DNA of 9,802 nucleotides from contig JAEWOQ010000322.1 of assembly GCA_023460875.1 (NCBI GenBank), forward strand, positions 1 to 9,802, given 5' to 3'. The position numbers and the translations under genes were made by a program. Within the stretch, counting starts at the first letter, position 1, and each line of letters begins with the position of its first letter. The notes under the pieces are model-generated. The model was not told the origin of the DNA, made no database searches, and saw only the letters and a program-made list of their open reading frames with translations. The stretch is from Pseudomonadota bacterium (GTDB taxonomy: Bacteria; Myxococcota_A; Polyangia; Polyangiales; Polyangiaceae). Of the stretch, positions 1 to 6,700 are shown piece after piece.

Positions 1-82
1 TTTTGGCTTCGTTTTCCCTGCGCTCCGGTGCTCAAGTACCCACGTACGTTCCGCTCCGGTGCTCGCGAAAGCCTCGCCAAAA
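1..82. repeat. Hairpin-forming intergenic repeat (REP-like or terminator-like)
   Basis: The outer arms TTTTGGC (1-7) and GCCAAAA (76-82) are exact inverted repeats. At the centre, AAGTAC (34-39) can pair with GTACgTT (44-50) around a CCAC loop. A 13-base direct repeat, CGCTCCGGTGCTC, lies at 21-33 and 52-64, one copy on each side of the centre. The element could fold as one long imperfect hairpin. It may be a terminator of the gene to the left or a dispersed intergenic palindrome of the kind common in GC-rich genomes. The left edge may be cut by the window boundary. The repeats are read directly; the role is inferred. Confidence 0.55.
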
Positions 83-89
83 CCCGAGC

Positions 90-116
90 TTGACGGGCGG
101 CGCCCGCGCCTAAGGT
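90..116 (+). promoter_or_regulatory. Weak candidate sigma-70-type promoter for the toxin gene
   Basis: TTGACG (90-95) matches the -35 consensus at five of six positions. TAAGGT (111-116) is a poor -10 element (three of six) at a 15-base spacing, shorter than usual. A GGGC-GGC-GCCC inverted repeat (95-105) lies in the spacer and could bind a regulator or form a small hairpin. It sits directly upstream of the open frame of the giant gene and after the 5' repeat. Sequence match alone supports it, so treat it as a guess. Confidence 0.25.
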
Positions 117-239
117 ATCGGGGATGGGCTGCGCTGTTTCCCCAATGGATTTTCCCCAACGGACAGGCACAAGCGCGCGGCTACGACTGCACGCGACCCG
201 AAGGTCGGCGAGCACGAAGAGCGCAAGCGCAGCGCTGAC

Positions 240-371
240 AGGAAATACCCACCTCTTCGTCACCTCGTCTGGCTCTCCATTCTGGCTCTCGTCCTCTCCT
301 GTGGCTCGGACGCCGAACGTAAGGAAGGAGTCGCGTCGCAGCGCGCCTCGCTCACGTCTGAGGACCAGCGC
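240..371 (+). other. In-frame lipoprotein signal peptide upstream of the formal start
   Basis: The reading frame of the giant gene stays open upstream of the GTG at 372, back to a TAA at 111-113. It encodes a basic stretch followed by a hydrophobic core VWLSILALVLSC and then GSDAERKEG. This resembles a type II (lipoprotein) signal with a lipobox-like VLSC, the acylated cysteine being encoded at 300-302, followed by a charged linker. The frame contains no ATG, GTG or TTG between 114 and 371; only rare initiators (ATC 117, CTG 129, ATT 279, CTG 282) occur. The mature protein would therefore be surface- or periplasm-anchored, but the way translation starts is unresolved: non-AUG start, frameshift, sequencing error or a lost start codon. 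Confidence 0.6.
360..364 (+). promoter_or_regulatory. Shine-Dalgarno-like GAGGA before GTG 372
   Basis: GAGGA at 360-364 lies seven bases before the GTG at 372, a good ribosome-binding distance. This makes GTG 372 the only standard start with an SD in this part of the frame. A start here would omit the lipoprotein signal encoded immediately upstream, so it may be a secondary start or a chance match. Confidence 0.4.
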
Positions 372-797
372 GTGCTCGGCTGCGAGCAGGCCAGTGACTG
401 GGCGAGCGACAACCCGAACGTCACCCTGACGTCCAGCGACGTTCGGGAAGAAGGAGCCGCATCACTGCAGGTGAATGTCCCCTGGAACGGAGAAGTGTTC
501 GCACACCTCGCCGGTCCCGTGGGAGGAACACCCCAGAAGTTCGCGCTCAGCGTGCGATTGCCTCAGGCGCTGAGCAGCGGCGAAGTGAAGGTCGTGCTGC
601 GGGCGCCCTCCGTGGAGCTGTGGTGGGCCGAGCTTCAGCCCGTGTCCCTCGTGGGGTTGCCGGCGGACCAGTGGCACCGCCTGGAATTCCCGCTCGGGAG
701 CGTCGCAGGACAGGTGGGGGCGGCGACCAATCTGGAGCTGCGAATCACCGTGGCGGGCCCGAACGGTCTTGTCTTGCTCGATGCCATGGCCTTCGAC
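372..797 (+). other. N-terminal beta-rich domain (residues 1-142)
   Basis: This follows the lipoprotein leader. It opens with GCEQASDW, continues with VTLTSSDVREEGAASLQVNV and ends with ELRITVAGPNGLVLLDAMAF just before the glycine linker. Alternating hydrophobic beta-strand patterns, the 'C.xxSDW...T...EGaaSL.V' opening and the 'W..L.fpLg' and 'LlDa.af' signatures resemble the jelly-roll, carbohydrate-binding-like sandwiches found at the N-terminus of many myxobacterial lipoproteins. The family is not assigned; a role in binding cell-surface glycans is inference from this resemblance. Confidence 0.45.
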
Positions 798-3700
798 GGA
801 GGCGGTTCCGGAGGAACCGGTGGAGGTGACGGCTCCGGTGGCTCTGGGGGCTCCGGGGGTTCGAGCGGCTCCGGAGTGTCGGGGGGCTCGGGTGCAGGCG
901 GTGGAGCGGGGCCGGGTGAGGCCTTGGTGCTGAAGTTTCCTGCGGGGACGTCCTTCGAAGAGGTGATCTTCGGCACCCAAGGGGGTGATCTGGACATCAA
1001 CGACAGCTCCCTGCTCTTCGAGGGGAACTCCAGCACCGTGTTCGCTCCGGTGTCTCAAGTCGGCGTCGATGCACGGACGACCCTCGGCACCCACGCGGCG
1101 ACGGCGTCCATCTTCAGTCAGGGCGACGTCTGGGCGCGGTCCCATGCCCAGATAGATGGCTCCGTCTTCACCAGCGGCTCGTACGACGCTCAGCAGGGCG
1201 TCACCGTGACCGGCGCCGTACAGCAGGCGTGGGATCTGCTCCCGCTTGGTGAGGTGCACATCCCCTACGAGTTCCCATCGGGGGAGCACCCTGACGTGAC
1301 GGTGATCAACGGCGCGACGGAGGCGCTGCTACCGGGCGCCTACGGCTCGGTGGTCGTGCATGGCCAGTCGACTTTGGCGATCGGTGCCGGCACCTACTAC
1401 CTCGAGGACCTCACCCTCAACGCCGGCTCCACGCTGAGCGTCGACAACGCCCAGGGGACCGTCCAGGTCTTCATCCAGGACAAGTTCATTCGCCACAGCG
1501 TCGTGGAGTACACGGCGCCGGACCAGTTCAACGTGCTCTACGGCGTCATCGGAGCGGGGCCCGTCGTCATGGACGGCGGCCCCTTCCGGGGGATCCTCGT
1601 GGCTCCCCAGGCCGACATCGATCTGCATCCGGGGCCCTCGAACAGTGTGCCCCACTACTTCGGGGCGTTCTTTGGCAAGAGCATCCGCGCCCACCAGACG
1701 ACACGCTACCAGCACTTCCCGTTCGGGCGCACCGACTGCGCGACTCTGGGGAACGAGTGTTTGGGCACCTTCGGCTGCGCGCCGAGCGACTGCGACGGAC
1801 CCTGCGCGACCAACCCTGAGGACCCTGCGTGCCACCCTGGGCACTGCACGAACGGCGTGAGGGACGGCAACGAGACCGCCGTCGACTGTGGCGGGAGCTG
1901 TCCACCCTGCGGAACGGGAGACGAGTGCAGCAGCGATCTCGACTGCGCCGCCGATCTCGAATGCGGCGAGAACAACGGGGGCTGCTTTGGGCGCCGGCGC
2001 TCCCAGCGCGTCTGCTGGCCCGTCAGCTGTCGCGTCACCAACCCAGACCGGGAGTGTGGCGAGGCCGACAGCGTCTGCGGTTCGAGCTGCAGCTGCACGA
2101 TCCCTTGTGACGCTGCGGATCCCAACAGCACCTGCCCCGACGGCGAGGTGTGCCGCGAGGACATGGGCCTCGCCCTCGACGCCGACTCCCGGGATGCTTG
2201 CGTCGACCCCGCTTGCCCCTCGAACGATCCCGCGCTCTGTGGGACCCCCTCCTCCCTATGCGGGGGCACCTGCGTCTGTACCCCTGACTGCTCCTCCGCC
2301 ACCTGTGGCGCCCCCGAGGACGGCTGCGGCGGTCTCTGCCCGGGAGTGTGTGGACCCGGAGACGGAGGCTGTAGCGAAGACATGGAGTGTCCGCCGGGCT
2401 ATGCCTGCGTCGGTCGCCCTGACGGGGTCAACACGTGCAATCCCGGGAGCTGCGTATTTCGACCTTTGGCGTCCCCTCTCTGCGGCGGCCCGGAGGCGCT
2501 GTGCGGCGCTTGTCCCGAGTGCACACCCGCCTGCGATGGCCGGTCATGCGGCGCGGATCCGAACTGCGGGCAGAGCTGCGGCTCGTGTCCAAGCGGCCAG
2601 TACTGCACAGGATCCGGGCAGTGCCGCACCCCCACGTCCGATCCGCCGATCGAGACTCCAGACGGGCCGCTCCCGGACCTCCCAGATCCCGTCACGAGTC
2701 CCGTCGGCGCCGTGCCGGGCAGCTTCAGCGTGTCCGAGCAAGGGACCGCGCAGTACGTGATCCCGATCGAGGTCCCACCGGGGCGCGCCGGCATGGAACC
2801 CGCCCTGAGCCTCACCTACAGCGGCTCGAAGATGGAAGGGGACGCTGGCGTGGGGTGGCAGCTGAGCGGGCTGTCAAAGATCACCCGCTGCCCCCGCACG
2901 CAAGCGCTCGACGGGTTCAGCGCACCCGTAGAGGGCGGCCCAGCCGATCGGTTCTGCATCGATGGGAAGCGCCTCGCGGTGGTGTCGGGCGACTACGGGG
3001 CCGATGGCTCCGAGTACCGCACCTTGGTCGACAGCTTCTCGAAGATCGTCGCTCATCGCGACTCGGGAGCCGGTCTCCAGCATGACGCCTGGGCGCACCT
3101 CCCGTTCGCACCCCGCCAAGCTCAAGGCCCTGACTGGTTCAAGGTCTGGACGAAGGATGGCCGAATCCTCACCTACGGTCGCACGGCGGACTCCCTCGTC
3201 CGTGGAAGGAACGGCGTCCGCCACACGTGGCTGCTGAACCGCGTCGAGGATCGCGCGGGGAACACCATCCTCGTTCACTATGCGAACTCCCACGTGGCGG
3301 TCCCCACCTTCTTGGCGACCGAGATCCCCTCCCTCGTCTACCCGTCGAAGCTCACATACACCGGGCACGGGGAGACGGAGGGCAACCGCGAAGTGCGGTT
3401 CACCTACGAGTCCACCAGCGCGGCGTCGGTGCGCTTTCTGCAGGGGGGCGTCCCCTCCTACCAGGCGGGCCACCTCGCGCGCATCACCACCTACGTGGAT
3501 GGCGCGGCGGTGAAGAACTACCGGCTCGAGTACCGGAGCGGCGACGTCAAGCAGATCGCTCGGGTGTTCGAGTGCGCCGGCGCGGACGACTCCCTCTGCA
3601 AGCCGCCGACCGAGTTCGAGTACCTCGAGGAGTCTGGGTTCACCTATGCGTCACAGCACGGGGCCAACTTCGTCTCCGCCGGTCAGCTCGACGCCAACGG

Positions 3701-6700
3701 CGACGGCGTCCCCGACTTCTTCGGCACGAAGATCACCCGAGGTGGCGTCGACGCCCAGCCGGGCCTGATCGCGGCGCGCATCGGCTCCGACGTCCTCGTG
3801 GCCGTGGGCTCGAACTTCCTCCCTCTGGGCGTCGGCATCGGGGTGTCGGTGCTATGGGAGGCCGCGAAGGGACCCTTCTTCGGCCTCTTCGCCAACAAGC
3901 CGAAGATCGAGATCAACCACATCCTGCGCCTCGGCCCCGGCAAGCGCTCCGACTGGTTCGCCCCGCTGGAGGTCGAAGACATCAGGACGTGCGGGACCGC
4001 CGCGACGACGACCCTGCTCGACTACGACCTAGACGGCTACGACGACGTCATCACCATGTGCCCCGACCTGTCCGATCTGACGCCCGGGTCGCCCAGGAAG
4101 ACCGGCCTGTACCTGTCGCGCTCCAACGGAGACGGCACCTTCGAGCTGATTTCTGAGCCCATCCTGAGCGTCCCCGCCGCCCCTCCAGGCTCGTTCGGCA
4201 CGAGCACACCGGTCTTGTTCGACATCGACGGCGACGGCCTGCAAGACGTCGTGAGTTGTGCGGCTGTCGGAGTCCTCGAGCTCCGCCGCCGCCGCCCACC
4301 GCCGTTCGCCGGCTTCTACGACCCGCTCCCGCTCGCCGGCGCCCCGTACTTCGACCATGAGGAAAAGCTCCGCTTCGAGGCCATCCCCTTCTGCACGGCT
4401 GGTGTGCCCACCTACAACATCTTCGACGTCAACGGAGATGGCACGCCAGACCTCCTCGCGCGCGGCCCCGATGGCTGGGCAACGCTCCGCTACTCCCGAA
4501 GCACGAATGGCGAAGCCGCCATCGCTTGGCAGCCCGTTCACTTCCCGGACGCGCGGGGCTCGGATGTCGGGCGAGGCATGAGCATCGCGGACTTCAACGC
4601 CGACGGCCTCCCCGATGTCTGGCAAGTGGACTCTCGCGCGCCCGAAGAGGCCATCATCTGGCTCAACAAGGGGACCGGACGCTTCTCCCCCAAGGCGCTG
4701 CATCGCCCAGTCGTCCCAGGCTATCAGCACACCCGCACCGCGGCGCTGGACTACGACGCCGACGGCCGGGTCGACCTGCTCGAGCTCTGGAATTTAGACA
4801 GCAACCGGAAGAGCGTCGCGCTCCTGCCCAGCCCGGGCCTGCACGACCTCCAGCAAGTGTACGCGGAGGACCTGCAGCGCCTGATCACGCCAGAGTTTTC
4901 GCCCCCCTTCTGGCAGTACGGCACCTGGACCCTGAGCGGCGACGTCGACGGCGATGGCAACGCCGACCTCTTCGGCGAAGGCGTCGGCGAAGGCGTCGGC
5001 GTGTTCTACGGCTCCGGCGCCAGGAACACCTTCCTCTCGAAGGTCACGGACGGCCTGGGGAACGTAGTCACCGTGTCCTATCACGCCTCAGGGGCCTTTC
5101 CCACCTACTCCACGGACGAGCGTTGTGAAGGAAATGTGTGGCCCGAGCGCTGCCTGAAGAAGATGCTGGGCCTCGTCAGCTCGCACTCGGAGGGCTTCGT
5201 CTCGCAGGGAGAGACGATCGTCGAACGCACCTATCGGTACACCTACCGTAACGGTCGGATGAACGTGACCGGGCACGGCTGGCTAGGGTTCGAGGAGCGC
5301 ACGGTGGACATGTCTTCCGAGGGCGCTGGCTTCGCGAGGACCACGATCGAGTATGAGCTTCCAGCGCGCTATCTGCAGAACGGCCAGCCCGCCCCGCTCC
5401 CCTTCTCCTATCTTTACCCTCTCGCGGGGCTACCGAAGCGGGTGACGACGATCCAGGGGTCCTATCTCCAGAATGCTCCCTCTCCCCTCGAAGATCGCAT
5501 CTGGTCCCGAAAGACGGTCGTCGAAAACAAGTGGATCGTGGAACAGTCTGCGTCCGGGCGGCCGTTTCCGCGACTCGCGACCCGTGAGCGTTCCGTCTTT
5601 CAGCAGGAGGTGCTCGATATCGGGAACAACCGAGAGGGGGAGGAGCTCCTTCAGACGAGGTGCCTGGACGTGTTCCTTGGGGACGACTACGGGAACGTCA
5701 CCTCGCATAACGAAGCGTGCCAGTTCGATCTCGAGACCCCGGTGACCTCGGTTTCCGTCCAGGCCAACTTCGACCCGGACCCTACGACCTGGCTCATTTC
5801 CAACCCCACCTCACGAAGCATCGCGAGCGGTGACTTCGTCGCCAATGAGCACAGAGTCCAATCCTGGTCGTACACCTACGATTCGAGCGGACTACCATCG
5901 ACCATAGAGCGCAAACCGGGCTCGAGTCCGATATTTAGCGCCGCCATCAACCAAGCAACAAAAACCGCCTTCGGTCGCGACGGGTTCGGAAACGTGACCC
6001 AGATCATCGAGGAGCTGCTCCCTCCCTTCGATCCGCTCCCCCGATCCACGACCATCAGCTACGACGCCGACGGCGTGTACCCGCTCACGATCACCAACGC
6101 GGAGGGGCACACCACGGAGATGAGGTTCGACAAGAGCTGGGGCAAGCCCACATCGTCGGCCGACGCGAACAAGATCACACACCAACAGGTCTATGACGGG
6201 TTTGGTCGGCTGTGGCAGAGCAACGGACCGACCGACGTCACCACGTACGAGTACGACTGGGCTCCCCAGAGTCTCATCGATTCTACCATCGGACAGGCTC
6301 ACCCTCGCGTGCAAGTCACCGTGGATCGCGCAGGGAACGACGGGAGCCGACAGGGCACCGTCGTTCAGGAGTACGATAGCTACGGGCGCCTCGTCCGAAA
6401 CACCGCCGAAGGATACGCCAACGCCAGCGCAATCGAGCTGAGGACGTTCGACGCTCGGGGACGCCTTCTCGGCGAAACCTTGCCTCACACGTCAGGGGCG
6501 TCGACGATTCCGACGGTGCGTTTCACGTACGACCACCTCGATCGCGTGACGAAGGTCGAGCGATCCGACGGTTCGTTCCTCGAGCACCACTACGCGCGAG
6601 GTGTCAGCCTCTCTCCAGGGAACCAGCATTGGATCACCGGCGTCCCCTGCATCTCCTACTACCCAGCGCACTACTGTGCGACGGACATTCGCCTCAGCAC

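Noticed and set aside
124..429. 101-codon frame from ATG 124
   Set aside because: Ser/Arg/Thr-rich translation without a domain. It overlaps the lipoprotein signal in another frame; only its start codon is kept as a possible frameshift origin.
462..1289. 275-codon minus-strand frame opposite the N-terminal modules
   Set aside because: Composition is skewed (Arg/Gly/Ala/His), no motif is seen, and the opposite strand carries a continuous domain-bearing frame.
1888..2760. 290-codon plus-strand frame overlapping the Cys-rich region
   Set aside because: Ala/Pro/Ser/Arg-rich low-complexity translation in a shifted frame of a Cys-rich coding region; no start signal or domain.
3227..4156. 309-codon plus-strand frame overlapping SpvB and FG-GAP
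   Set aside because: The product is dominated by Arg and Gly as expected of an out-of-frame read; the main frame carries the real signatures.
4029..4730. 233-codon minus-strand frame opposite the FG-GAP motifs
   Set aside because: It is a shadow of repeated DxDGDG codons, whose complement naturally reads as Val/Ala/Asp-rich peptide.
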